Both the position numbers and the translations under genes were made by a program. The notes beneath the pieces were generated by a model that was not told where the DNA came from, ran no database searches, and saw only the letters and a program-made list of their open reading frames with translations. Below are positions 1 to 11,692 of a stretch of 64,000 nt of DNA, piece after piece. Position 1 is the first letter of the stretch. Each line of letters starts with the position of its first letter. The stretch lies in NCBI RefSeq assembly GCF_025370935.1, contig NC_133497.1:7683875-7747874 (forward strand), read 5' to 3'. Origin of the DNA: Choristoneura fumiferana. Lineage: Eukaryota > Arthropoda > Insecta > Lepidoptera > Tortricidae.

Positions 1-1500
1 AGTTCTAGTTTTTTTAATTCATAAAAAAATCTAGGCTTGACTCGATTTTGATTCTCAAATCGATCGTAATAATCGCAATAAAAAAAAGTATGGAACAATA
101 ATTTTATTATTGAATGAACATTCGACTAATTCGATTATCGCGAGAAAACATGATGTTTGTTTTTATTTTAAGATGGTCGAAATTTGAATGTAATTAAAGT
201 GTCGCTTACCGGCACTATAATATAAACATTAAGATGCAACAACAGATAGAAGTTTCTTAATGTAGGTCATTTGCTTATCGTCTCTGAAAATGTTATAGGG
301 AAGTTATGATATGAACGTAGATAAAATAATTATGGACTTCCGCAAAGTAACGCTTAGTAAGCGTAGTTTAGCGCTAAATATTTTATCTACCAACATGCGA
401 GAAACATACTACGATCAGTAAATTAGTAGCAAGTTCCCAGGTGACAACTAATGAATACCAAATGAGATGGCCAGTAATTTTCACCGAGAATTCACAAACT
501 ACCGACAAATTGCCGCAACGATCTATGTAAATGGAGCGTTAAAAAGTAATTTGTATACATTTCAGGATAAGTGGCGTGTCAAATTATAGGCTTTGCAATT
601 TGAGTTCAAGTGCCAGAAAACGTGAACTTAGATCACTTATAACAGGAGTCTACATGAAGTTACATAATATTTTTTGAGCTACGCACTTTTCATCGGGTCT
701 TGCTAATAACCAGTTTTTTTTTATATAAAAAAAAATTTTTATTGAACTCAGTAGAAGATTTTACTTTATGCACTCTAGTGCTTATGCTCTACCATAAAAA
801 GCCATTTTATAATAATAATAATATTTTTTATTTCGACCAACATAGGATCATAGTATTAGTATTTAGTATTTTATGTTGCCTAGATCCAGCATTTAGTATA
901 TAGTATATAGTTTACGAGCATAAAAAGTGAAAAAAACATTAAAGCACTAAACAATATCTAACGTGACTTCATTAAACAACTAACGTTATTGAATAATCGT
1001 GCATAAAACAATCTCATCATTAATAGACGCCAAAACTTTGATCGTAAACTCGAAACAATTGAACATCACGCCAATTCAGATTGGTCAATAAATCCCATGA
1101 CTCTTCTATTTATCTTCGAACAGTTTTCCTTTCTCGTGTGTAAATTATTTTATTTCATTATCGCCCGAGGGAAGGAAACCGGAATTGTCGGATTGCGGTC
1201 GCGTGTCGCGGTATCGTGACCGACCGCGACTTTGAGGGACGTTATTTTAAGTGTCAGTTCTGGTATAGCGTGAAAGGTACCACCTTAAATATACTGAGCG
1301 ATTCAAGAGACGTGAGCACGACCTACGCTACTAATTGATAATGAATCGTTCACAATCATTTTTTTAAATAAAACACACACTAATTGCAAAGTGATCATGC
1401 ACTTAGTAAATAATTTACTACTTTTTGTTCTCAACATAAAAAAACGTTCATCTCACTAATATTGGTACGGTATACTGCCGTCGAAATGCAAAAGGACACA
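1..1500. other. AT-rich non-genic DNA
   Basis: No reading frame here resembles a protein, and no paired splice signals with coding content are visible. About 175-330 resembles a segment near 28540-28690 (shared words such as acattaagatgca and aagttatgatatg), so part of it is a dispersed repeat. The remainder shows nothing I can name. Confidence 0.6.
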
Positions 1501-1527
1501 TCTAAAATTTTGTTCTCAAGAGAATGA

Positions 1528-1758
1528 ATGTTAAAATGGGACTGGGCGGGACATGTCTGCCGCTCGCATCCGGATCGCTGGCCCAAAGTAATCACCGATT
1601 GGGTTCCATGCGACGGGCACCGGAGCAGAGGCAGACCTAGGAGGAGATGGCGGGACGACCTGGACCGTTTCCAGTCAGATTGGCAAGAGCTGGCCAAGAG
1701 TAGAGACGAGTGGAATAAGAAAGGGGAGGCTTTTGCCCTGCAGTGGGACACATTATAA
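1528..1758 (+). mobile_element. Non-LTR retrotransposon 3'-end fragment (reverse transcriptase tail)
   Basis: The frame encodes the typical tail of lepidopteran endonuclease/reverse transcriptase polyproteins: KWDWAGHVCR, then GRPRRRWRDDL, then GEAFALQWD just before the stop. Only about 75 codons remain; the catalytic RT and endonuclease parts are absent, so this is a dead 5'-truncated copy. Related fragments lie at 23185-23496 and, on the minus strand, about 29600-29745. Confidence 0.8.
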
Positions 1759-1884
1759 GCTATTAAAAAAATGGACTTGCAACGAAGTATAAGTAGGCAT
1801 AAGTAACCAATGTGCCTTTTCTTTTTAACATTTTAGACAAGTCGATACAATGTTAGGATAAATATGCATATTTTCTATTATTTC

Positions 1885-2000
1885 GCTGATTAAATACAAA
1901 AGCGACACAAATAAAAATAAAAATATATTTTTTTATTGCGATAATCACATTTTAAACGCTATTTAATAATTTTGATTTGTGTCGCTTTTGTATTTAAGCA
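1885..2000. repeat. Short fold-back element
   Basis: The ends are inverted copies: aaatacaaaagcgacacaa on the left and ttgtgtcgcttttgtattt on the right, around an AT-rich loop. One arm recurs near 11525-11550, downstream of the zinc finger gene's stop codon, so this is a dispersed small MITE-like family. Confidence 0.6.
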
Positions 2001-2510
2001 ACGATTTATGCATTTCCATTTTAATGGTAAGTACTCAAAATCATTTAAAATTAAGTAATAAAAACATTTAGCTTACCTACATAATGTCCTTTATTTTTAA
2101 TATCACTGAAATGAACCATTTTAACTAAGCATCACTTAAAATATAAATAAAATTAAAAGGCTTACCTACTTTAAAAGTTTTGCAAAATTTTAACCATAGC
2201 CAAATATATATGGAGAAATCTCTTATATTCCTAAAACCTTTGGTTATTTTATTCCTTCCTTAAAAGCAGACGAAAAAAAATGTCTGCGTCAAGTGATTGA
2301 ACAGAATAGGACAGGTACTCAGTAAAACATTCCATTAAATGAACTTATAAAAAATTTGCACTTTAAAGTTGAATATTTCGCAAACACATCACTAAATAAT
2401 CGAAAAATAGTTTTCACAAGCCCCAATGATTTTATAACAATAATTTAACAATACCTCACACTATAGGGTTAGATGAGAAAAAAAACACCCCTACTGTGGG
2501 AGGTACCATC

Positions 2511-2830
2511 AGCCAAATAAGTGGTCTACCAATTTTTAAACAAGTTCCTATCAAATGAATATGTCGCTAAAGTCGAACTTTCAAGTAGACAGACACGTCT
2601 ATTGGCATTATTGTTTTATGACAAACGATTATCAACTTTAGGGTGGTAGACCGCATATTTGGCTGCCACATATATTTTTTTAATATTTTTGTTACATATT
2701 CGTGCAAAATTACATCTTTGTACCACTGATAGTCTCTGAGCAAAGCCGCAAACGGATAGACAGGCAGACAAACAGACATGGCCAAACTATAAGGGTTCCG
2801 TTTTTGCCATTTTGGCTACGGAACCCTAAA
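2511..2830. repeat. Dispersed repeat containing agggttccgt-type end
   Basis: The segment ends with the sequence common in lepidopteran genomes around 'gttccgtttttgccattttgg'-like text and shares a long stretch with 17035-17185 (both contain aaagttgataatcgtt and aatgccaatagacgtgtctg). Reading frames over it are repeat-derived. Confidence 0.6.
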
Positions 2831-3114
2831 AATTACATAAATTATTCGGAGATATTTACGCGTATGCCCTTATTTTCTAGCACATTCGCCTTACTGGCCC
2901 GTCATAAATCTCCCATCAACCAAAACAATTTTTCGAGCCAAGTAAAACACTTTTCACATCCCGACGGCTCCGTCACTTCATGTTTACCGTCCTTTCAGTT
3001 GATTTGCTTCGGTTCTGTATCAATACCGCTTACCATACAAGGGCAAGTGTAACGATTAAAAAATGTATAACAAAAAATTTATCCGAATACAAGAAACCAC
3101 GAAAATAATATTCC

Positions 3115-3253
3115 ACCAGTCTGAAGTCGGTCGGTGCCTCAGCACGAGCCAGCAGGAGTGGAACTATAGTCCTCACCTCACCTACGCACTTTATATTGGG
3201 CTTCAATCACTCCTGCTGGCTCGTGCTGAGGCACCGACCGACTTCAGACTGGT
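3115..3253. repeat. Perfect 46-bp inverted repeat (fold-back)
   Basis: Left arm 3115-3160 and right arm 3208-3253 are exact reverse complements by direct reading, separated by 47 bases. The outer ends read accagtctgaag / cttcagactggt. Nothing coding is apparent. The flanking gtagtcggttaaa word recurs near other repeats (about 3775, 25170, 40145), so this is probably a recently mobile MITE. Confidence 0.8.
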
Positions 3254-3853
3254 AGAAAATGATGTTCATGGTTTTTTGTAGTCGGTTAAATTTATTGTTA
3301 AGTATATTTTTTCCACACACTTTTTAGTGTAAATAATCTGAGATACAATATATATCAACTGCATTTGACGAAAGATTGCTTTTTCCGATGCAGAGACGTT
3401 CATTATTGAGGAGTCCTGCCTGGTGCTTTACCACCCGTTTTACCATATGCAATACGAGGAGCATAAATTGCTCAGCAACTGTGTTAAAGTAAATAAAATT
3501 CAACCCGTGAAATACTTGTTATTGAGTAGTAACTCCGATGATCAACTGTGGCCTTCATCATCAGTTCCACTTCACCAAATGATGATTTTCAAGAGCAAAT
3601 GCACGAGTCCCTACAACATTTGAAGAGTTTCCTCGATTTCCTTATGATCCTGATTTGGTGCTTATGGGACCTAATTGAAGAAATTCCTAGACGAATCAAA
3701 AAATAATTCTAATCTGTTGATAAATGAGGTAACAAACATAAAAAACCCTAATTTATAACCTTCTCCTTTTTTGAAGTCGGTTAAAAATAAAAAACCTGAC
3801 TGCCCTAAAAAAACTTTAAATAAAAATTAAAAAGGAAAAAGTCTAGTCTAAAA

Positions 3854-4186
3854 ATGAACTAAAAGAATTGCCTTGCTCACCCGCGATCTTACGATAGCTA
3901 AGCTTATGCAAAATATGCGTGTTCATGCAGTTCCTCCACCTCCACACTGTAAACACATCCGTACACCATGATACCAGTTGTTAGACAACAACTGGTAGCA
4001 TGGTGAACGGTAGTGTCACTCTGAAGATGAGCTCTGGTTGAGTTCGAAACGCGTCAGTGTAGTGTGGTGGTGGTGATAGATGGGTTTGTGAGATTTGTGT
4101 GTGTTTTTACAGTGTGGAGGTGGAGGAACTGCATGATCACGCATATTTTGCATAAGCTTAGCTTCTAATTCTTTTTTAGTTCATTG
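3854..4186. repeat. MITE with long terminal inverted repeats (family with 53888-54285)
   Basis: Both ends carry, in inverse orientation, the block containing aagcttatgcaaaatatgcg and gttcctccacctccacactg, enclosing a unique centre with gagctctggttgagttcgaa. A second copy lies at about 53888-54285 in the last intron and 3' side of the Ac45-like gene; a partial end is seen near 10965-11015. Confidence 0.7.
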
Positions 4187-4789
4187 ATATGGACCTCCGC
4201 AAAGTAACGCCTGATTCAATAAATTACCTAGTCTAGAATTTATTTAACTGACTTAAACTTCAGAGTCGGGAGCCATTAAACATCGTGACCTAATCAAAAA
4301 TTCACGGTAATGTGTCCCACCAGAACTGTTGAACTTTTACTTATATAATAGAGTTCTAGAGTACTGGACATTTTTTTTTTGCTTTAAGTTTTTTTCTTTT
4401 TAAATTAGAGCAGTCGGGTTTTGGATCCTTTTAATTTTATTTCGTACTTTTTTGATAATCCTATAATATTATTATATTTAGAATGGGCCAGTATCTTTTA
4501 TTTGATATTCAATAACAATAAAATTAAAAAAATAATGAATTCACCCTCCATCTACCTGATGGTGGTGGAACTGATGGAACCAAATAAATCTTTCTTTCTT
4601 TATTATCTTTTTTTACCTCAGCCGCCTGCAATGTCGCAGAACCGTCGAGGTAATTTTAGCAATATATAGTACGTGAGATAAATATTAAATATTAGATAGG
4701 TAAGATAATAATTTTGTATGTAAAGTGGGCCAAATTTTGTGCCGCTGAGTATATATATCATTCAAAATTTAAACACAATAGATTTTATT

Positions 4790-4870
4790 ACAATACAATA
4801 CAATACAATATTCTTTATTGATCACCAAAAGCAGTACAGAACATTACAAAAAATAGAAAAATTCAGGTAA
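4790..4870. repeat. Dispersed repeat with acaatacaata end
   Basis: A run of acaat units followed by attctttattgatcaccaaaa. The same end occurs near 8361-8415 and, inverted, near 19965-20010 inside the two arms of the large inverted duplication. Likely the 3' end of a short retroelement. Confidence 0.5.
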
Positions 4871-5330
4871 CAATAGGCGGTCTTTCGATGAACAGTTTTC
4901 TCTTCCAGACAATCCAATGAGCATGTTGTAAAATACTGCTTTTTGTTGTGTTAAACATGTGGTTCACATGAACGAGGATGCAAAAAAAGCAGATGTTGCA
5001 GAGGGATGGCGTCAATACGGATAAGGATGACGAGGCCATCATCGTCAGGAACGGCCGTTTAGAAGCATTTTGCTTAGCAATCCTGAAGTTGGCCGCTGAG
5101 TAGTGACGTCACACGACCGGATGGGTACTTGGAGGCTGGTGCATCGCGCTGGTATGATCTTCGTAAACACCACCAAAGACTACAGTATATATAGGGAGAT
5201 AGACGGGTATCTCAGAACTTGTATTGGTTTGTATGGAAAGAGGTGCCATCTAGTTCTCATTGTTAAAGCTCGCGCCTATGCATGTGTGCGTGCGTACGCT
5301 TACGTATACATAGCTATCTATACAATTAAT

Positions 5331-5526
5331 GTTTCATGCTCAGTTATTGCTGGGTAATATAATGCATTACTTCTTTTGTTGAAATAAGTCTGATGAAATT
5401 TCCGGTTTCCATACATTGTTCATGATTTCGTATTTCAATAATGTATAGAAACCACAATTTTTTTTAGATTTATTTCAACAAAAGAGTAAATGCACTATAC
5501 TACCCAGCGTTAACTGAGCATGAAAC
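5331..5526. repeat. Fold-back MITE
   Basis: Imperfect inverted arms of about 60 bp: the left begins gtttcatgctcagtta and the right ends taactgagcatgaaac; both contain versions of ttttgttgaaataa. No coding content. Confidence 0.65.
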
Positions 5527-6804
5527 ACAAATTTTATATTAAGTCCTAAATTTCATCCTGTAGATTATCAATATTACGCCTATAGATAAAATTAAGTAAA
5601 AATGTATGAGATAGTGCAAAATAGAAGAAGACAACTAAGTTCACGGCACTTAGGAAATTTTACTATAAAAATCAGTACTTACCAAATGTTAATATACCAC
5701 GTATTACTTTTAATGGTCTTACTACTATTTTGCTTAGATCTCTGCGCTATGACGGGTTGGGATAAAAAGCAAGGGAAGCAAAAGGTTTTAATTCAGTTTC
5801 ATCAATCGCCATTTATTAATATATAAGTTTTTGCAATAGACTATGCATGTTAAGCACATGTAAAATGTGACTAAGGGGCTATCCAGGTAAACAATATCAC
5901 CACCAACATTCTGAACCCACGTTCGAAATCTGTTCATTTCCTTCGCCGGATCTGGGAATGCATGAAGACTTACACCTAAAAATAAAAATAAGTTATGTTA
6001 TACTCTTTTTTCAGATTCATAAAAAGCACAAGTGCACACTTGTTCTTACATATAATGTGCAATTGTGCTTTATTCTCATAAAACAAATTTGAACTTGTGC
6101 CACAAAAGAAAAAAAAGGAACCCCATAAATGATCACATATATGATCCCTTATAATATAGGTATATAAAGGCTTATATGATCTGTCTGTCTTTTAAGACCT
6201 TTTTTCTCTGGAAAGCGCAGAGGTAGCCTCATCATCATTCCATCTGTTATCCTTAATCAGAGACATAGGGCTCTCAGCATATTTTTCGGCATAATAACGA
6301 TGTGATACGATGGCTGTGGTGCCAAAAACATTGATCAAAATAAGAAACCCTATTTCAACAACGGTTAATGATTATTATTAACCTTTTAAATACAGTTAGA
6401 ATGTATACCTAGCGATATCATTCGCCTTTGCCAAGCTTACTTCAATAGGTATTTTATGAGAGACTGAAAGCTCAACCTTACAATTGGTAAACTAATTTAT
6501 TAGAATGGTTACCTTTTCCACTTCTCGTCATGCATCCAGGCACGCAGCAAATGAGAAAAGACATAATATTTAACAATTACGTTCAGTAGATAATAGATAC
6601 TAAAATCAGTCTATCTCGTCTCGACGCTAAATCAGAGGAGAATTTAACGGAGGAGGAAGCACTAAAACACAAATGAAAACACAACTCACTAAAAAAACGG
6701 CAAAAAAAGGTTGGAAAAACTGTAAAACCACAAGTTTTCTAAAACTTTGCAGACATAACCGACATTTTGTTTTTTTTACCTCGGAAAAGCAATGACAGAT
6801 ACAG

Positions 6805-6934
6805 CGGGGCTACTACGTAAATCGAAACTCGAAGTTCGTATTGTACCGTCCCTCTCACTCTCGTATTAAGTAGTATAAGTGTCAGAGGGACCGCACGACA
6901 CGAACATCGAGTTTCGAGTTTCATAGTAGCCCTG
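6805..6934. repeat. 130-bp MITE flanked by CAG
   Basis: Terminal inverted repeats ggggctactacg ... tagtagccctg with internal inverted words around cgaagttcgtattgt. CAG sits on both sides (6802-6804 and 6935-6937). The same family interrupts the duplicated zinc-finger exon at 15101-15235, where the flanks are again CAG. Confidence 0.7.
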
Positions 6935-7316
6935 CAGTACAGTCCATAAACGAGTAGGTAAGCAATGTTACTAGTAAAATGTTCTCTGTTCCTTTCAAAT
7001 TTCTTGAGAAAGTTCAATTAATCTTTGAATAAAATGTTTAATTATTAAGATTGAATGTTTAATATGATATAAAAACATATTGATGTACTTTCACTATTAT
7101 ATTTTGGTTATGGCAAGAAAGCAGAATTTATAGGTAAGTTATTTTAACAAGGAGCGCTAGATTTCGCTAGCTTCTATGCAAATTGAGGAACCTACATACT
7201 ATTGAGAAGAGACCATAGCGTGATTTAAGAACTCATTTGTTAACGGCATCTTGTATGTATCGAAATAATTTACCATTTAATTATTTTACAGTGTTCACTG
7301 AGGAAGAAGTAAGAAC

Positions 7317-7441
7317 GAGGAATCAGATTTTAAATGGGATTTTTGTGCAGAGTATGTTTGTCGTCTGGTGATGAAATGCAGGACCTATTTGTCAAAGAAA
7401 ACGGTTTAGTTGAACAAATAGAGTACTGTACAGGGCTGCTT
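7317..7441 (+). pseudogene. Broken copy of ZAD exon 1 of the zinc finger gene
   Basis: This is the counterpart of the first coding exon of the minus-strand ZAD zinc finger gene (21082-20957), carried in the inverted duplication. Three changes are visible: the start codon is lost (ctatgg in the gene against cgagg here), one base is missing where the gene reads gggatgattt, shifting the frame, and single substitutions follow. The Cys-x2-Cys words and the donor gtaagt after ggctgctt remain recognisable. No downstream partner exons exist nearby, so it cannot encode a finger protein. It looks like a recent, non-functional partial duplicate. Confidence 0.85.
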
Positions 7442-7984
7442 GTAAGTTCATACTATAAACTCTATTCTAGGTACTTCTAATACCTCCTTAGTTGTATGTA
7501 AGGATGAATAGGAAAAATCATGTTAGCAAATAATAGAAAACTTAGGAGACCTACGTCCAGTGGAACACATGTATGGACTGAATTATAAAAAAAACCTTTG
7601 TTTGCAACTGTTTGAAGTGCACAATTTCCCGGGACAACACATTGTTAGTATTTAAGAAAAATGTCATATCTCAAATCAATATATCAACAAAATTTACCCT
7701 TGACTTGAAATAATGTATGTATAAAAAGTAGTGATAATATACAAAAGCAAATATAAGCATAATATAAGTACAGGTTTAGTAGTTTTGAGTTACTTAATCC
7801 AAACAAGCACAAACAAATCCTTCTCTTTATAGTTACTAGTTTGGATTTAGATTAGAAGAGCATTGCTAGGTTCTCAATTTGTTCTTAAGCAAAGCCAACA
7901 AGACTAGATAAATTATGTCATGAGACAGAAAAGGAGGGAAACACTAATAATCACATATCTGACTAAGATGAAGTATATCAAGTC

Positions 7985-8262
7985 TTGTTGGCTTTGCTAT
8001 TGCTATCGGCTCTCAAGCAGAAGATCATGAGTTCAAACCCAAACTCGCACCTCTGAGGTTTTAGGAATTTATGTGCAAAGATACAACATTTGAAATTTAC
8101 CATGAGTTCTATGGTGAGGGAACACTGGTGAATAAATTTAATGGTGTGTCTATGAAGCTTCCAAAGTGCACTGGATGCGTCAAAACTACAGTCCAAGCCC
8201 TCTCATTCGGAGAGGAAGCCTGTGCCCTGCAGTGGGATGATGATGATGATGATGATGATAAG
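7985..8262 (+). mobile_element. tRNA-headed SINE with GATGAT tail
   Basis: The head contains a tRNA-like B-box region (catgagttcaaaccc). The body ends with agaggaagcctgtgccctgc followed by a GAT repeat, the usual 3' tail of lepidopteran SINEs and their partner LINEs. The duplicate at about 20110-20395, in the other arm, keeps a longer head with tagcctagtggtctgac-like sequence in reverse, missing here. Confidence 0.6.
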
Positions 8263-8620
8263 TTGGAAAAAAAAATGCCAGTAAGAAAGTTTTATAAAGT
8301 TGGATTTTTCTTGCAAAATTATGTCCTTGTAATATTGATTTTAATTGTGTATTTTTAAATACAATACAATACAAATATTCTTTATTGATCACCAAAACCA
8401 GTACAGTGACATTACATAAACCCCCCTTATTTAATAGGGTGGAGTGTCTATGTATGGAGAAAAAAAAAGTTGTTTAATCAGTCTTGAATATCTCTAAAAA
8501 CGTGCATGTGGACTAGTTTGTTACATAGATATTTTTAAATTATTTTTTCGACATATGTTTTAGCCCTCTAACTTACCTTGAAGATTTTGATTCTTGTATG
8601 AAAACTTTGTAATTTCACAT

Positions 8621-8720
8621 NNNNNNNNNNNNNNNNNNNNNNNNNNNNNNNNNNNNNNNNNNNNNNNNNNNNNNNNNNNNNNNNNNNNNNNNNNNNNNNN
8701 NNNNNNNNNNNNNNNNNNNN
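8621..8720. other. Assembly gap (100 N)
   Basis: Exactly 100 N, a conventional placeholder of unknown true length. It coincides with the end of the left arm of the large inverted duplication, so the breakpoint cannot be seen and a misassembly at this junction is possible. Confidence 0.95.
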
Positions 8721-9331
8721 CTCGTAAAGCCCAAAATGCACAATGCAGAATATAAACTACCAACATTAATTCAAGGGAATTATAAAAGTAACAGATTGAT
8801 CATTATTTCCAAAACAATTTGCTTAAAATTCTAGAAATATTTGAATATTGGGCCTTATGAGATTAAAGATTTAACAACTCATTAATTAGGTACTTAAGTA
8901 GATAAATAATATTCAGCTAGCTCTGCTAGCTGTTTAACTAAGGCTAAACTATAAATTAAAGAAGACTTCGCTATAGGTCAAAAACTTGAGTTGAACTAAA
9001 AATATTTATCTTTTGAAACATCGACATCTGCGTTAGACTGCATGTTTCATACATCAGAACGGCGCACAAAATTAGTGAACCTTTACTATAGTTTATTGAC
9101 GTCCGTGACAGGGGTTGTGTCACAATATATGGATGATTGATGCGCCGCGCGTTTTATTCCAAATTATTGAAAGGCCCCCGTACCAAGGTAATTTTGCTCT
9201 CGTACCATGAGCGAAAACACAGCTATGTCCGATCTAAAGTAGGTAGTTTAATTATGCGAATAGAATTAAACTTGCATTAAAAGTCCCATAGTCAGGGGTA
9301 CCTTGTATAACAGGCAAGAAAGATTTTTCTT

Positions 9332-9459
9332 AAGCCGAGTTTAGACTAGCAAGAAAAATCGTTCAAGTTGCATTACATTGCGAGGCCGTAAAGCCAACGA
9401 GATTGTAGTGGTTAATCGAGCGCCGCAATGTAATGTAATATAATGTCTAAACTCGGCTT
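9332..9459. repeat. Fold-back MITE
   Basis: Ends are inverted: aagccgagtttagac at the left and gtctaaactcggctt at the right, with gcattacattgcg and its complement inside. A diverged relative is at about 46013-46110. Confidence 0.65.
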
Positions 9460-9968
9460 TAAGATTTTTACTCATCTTATTTGTTCTATAAAACTATAAC
9501 CTCATAGAAGTGTTGAAACCTTTTTTTACTTAACAATATCAAACATTTTAGCAACTTTTTTCTGTTGTTGCATTTTTTTTTGCCAACTTCCTTCAGTGCC
9601 GTCATCGGATGTCAGTTCCTCTCATAACATAAATACTCATTAGAACAGTATTTCCTATTAAAACTTCAGCCATAAAGTGTTAAACGAAAATAGACTGCTC
9701 AGTTCACGATAGATTTTAATTTAAAAAATGTATCACGTGTACTACAACGATTACAGGAAAAAAGAACAGAGATGATGAAATCTGAGGGAAGTTATGCCCA
9801 ATAATAGACGTCGTTCCGCTGATGAAGATGTGTTTAAGTTTTTGTAATAAGGCCATTAGATTCGAGAGTTTCTGTGTCAGGCTGTAGTCCGCCCTAAGTC
9901 AACCCTGACACCTGTCATCCAGGTACTATACTACGTTTTTTTAAGCATTAGAAATAAGGTAAACAATC

Positions 9969-10822
9969 TGGATTCGATTTGTAGCATTCGAAGATGGCGG
10001 ATGTAGACAATATCTAATTTTGCTATTTCTGTTTCTTTGGCTAGTTGAAGTATAATTTTGATTGTGTTTTATGCGGCGATTAACCTTAACAGTGAACAGT
10101 GATCCCAAAATTCTATATTGCTCTCGTGTCTAACATTTTTTAATGCGCAAGTGGTGTCCACGTGGTTTTACTATCAAGTTGCAAAAACTACAATCACCGT
10201 ACAACGTCCCTCTCAAAGAGAGTTTACCTTGACACTGGCGAAATTGTCCTATTAATTAGGACAGAAAAGAGAAGAAGAAGAAGGTAAACAATCTTTCTAT
10301 TGAAAAATGTTTTTAAAGAAACAGTAACTATTAGTACTATTACTTATGATATCAAAAGAATGTAAATGATCATGTCCTTGCTAATTGTTACTATTTGCTG
10401 TGTCTTATTTTTCAAAAGTGTTTTTCAATAAAACGACACGTCAAGGTCGCTTACCTTCTTCCTAATGCTAAAAAAAAAGAAGTATAAATATGTCCTTCTT
10501 CTCTTTTAAAATAAGGCTGTTCTGTCCTAATTAATGGGACAATTTCGCCAGTGTCAAAGTACTCTCTTTGAGAGGGACGTTGTACGGTGATTGTAGTTTT
10601 TGCAACTTGATAGTAAAATTCCAGAAACCACGTGGAGACAACTTGCGCATTAAAAAATGTCAGACACGAGGGCAATATAGAATTTTGGGATCACTGTTCA
10701 CTGTTAAGGTTAATCGTCGCATAAAACACTATCAAAATTATACTTCTACTAGCCAATGAAACAGAAATAGCAAAATTAGATATTGTCTGCATCCGCCATG
10801 TTCGAATGCTACAAATCGAATC
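9969..10822. repeat. Large inverted repeat (~320-370-bp arms)
   Basis: The arm 9969-10287 and the reverse complement of 10450-10822 agree over nearly their whole length, both reading gattcgatttgtagcattcg at the outer end and carrying gttgcaaaaactacaatcac inside, with about 160 bases between. The right arm has extra bases (for example ctggaa after the word tggttt, and part of the gaagaagg end). A 74-codon frame in the right arm is not kept in the left arm because of indels, so it is not treated as a gene. Confidence 0.8.
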
Positions 10823-10835
10823 TCTATATAAATAT

Positions 10836-11398
10836 ACTAGCGTTTACCCGCGGCTTCGCACGCGTAAATCATTAGATACAGCAGTTGAATTGAAATTCCG
10901 GGAATTTATTAAATTATTTAATTTATTGAATCAGGCGTTACTTTGCGGAGGTCCATATCAACAGCTTAGCTATCGTAAGGTCGCGGGTGAGCAAGGAAAT
11001 TATTTTAGTTCAATAATTTATTAAATTCTCGTGGGAATTCCCTAAAATTACATCGTGGTTTTCATTGACGTTAAATAAATACACCCATGCCAAATTTCAT
11101 GACTCTAAACCCAGCGGTTGTTCCCGTGGGATCATCGGGATAAAAAGTAGCCTATGTTTTATTCCAGATGTTCAGCTACCTACATACCAAACTTCATGAC
11201 TCTAACCCTAGCGGTTGTTATTTAGAGATTTTATCCCTATCCCGTGGGAGTATCTAAAATTCTATGTTTTAATCCAGGTTTATAAACTAACTTTTAGCCA
11301 AATATGATCCAAATCCGTCCAGCCGTTTGCGCGTGAAGAAGTAACAAACATACTCACTCACTCACTCACAAACTTTCACATTTATAATATTAGTAGGA
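10836..11398 (+). repeat. Dispersed repeat 'cccgcggcttcgc ... tttataatattagta'
   Basis: Begins with the widespread lepidopteran motif tttacccgcggcttcgcacg and ends cacatttataatattagtag. A copy with both ends is at 39822-40062; partial copies lie near 18720-19050 and 29885-29960. Part of it is interrupted by an end of the 3854-4186 MITE family. Confidence 0.6.
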
Positions 11399-11579
11399 TC
11401 AATGTTTTTGTTTTTTTGACGTATTCCGTATAGGAGTGACACGTGTCAGGATTGACTTCTTAAGCACGGACTACTATAGTTGGCGTTAGTATCGCGAGGT
11501 CTGTTTCACTTTGACATTTCGCTGCTTGAATACAAAAGCGACACAAAAAAATATTGAAAAATTGCCATTTAAAATGCGA

Positions 11580-11585
11580 TTTATT
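11580..11585 (-). terminator. Candidate polyadenylation signal of the zinc finger gene
   Basis: AATAAA on the minus strand, about 108 bases past the stop codon at 11693-11695. The position is plausible, but the motif is common in AT-rich DNA and no transcript evidence is available. Confidence 0.35.
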
Positions 11586-11692
11586 AATGTTTTGACAGGT
11601 GTCAAAATAACTGTCACATGCAAGACTGTGACCATCAAACGCACCTCGCGATACTGACGCCATCTTGCGATACCTGTCAGAAAACATTCGTT

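Larger units (their letters stand above)
7212..8620 (+). repeat. Left arm of a ~1.4-kb inverted duplication (partner 19750-21185)
   Basis: Read on the plus strand, this segment matches the reverse complement of 19750-21185 almost throughout: the ZAD exon, its splice donor, the first part of the following intron, an embedded SINE and a GATGAT tail. Differences are scattered substitutions and small indels. Similarity starts near atttaagaactcatttg and runs to the base before the N gap, so the outer breakpoint is hidden by the gap. Sequence after the gap no longer matches. Confidence 0.85.

Noticed and set aside
8071..8358. Frames of 95 and 70 codons with poly-Asp in both arms of the inverted duplication
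   Set aside because: They are translations of a SINE and its GAT tail.
10451..10675. 74-codon frame in the right arm of the 10-kb inverted repeat
   Set aside because: Frame-breaking indels in the sister arm and no family resemblance.
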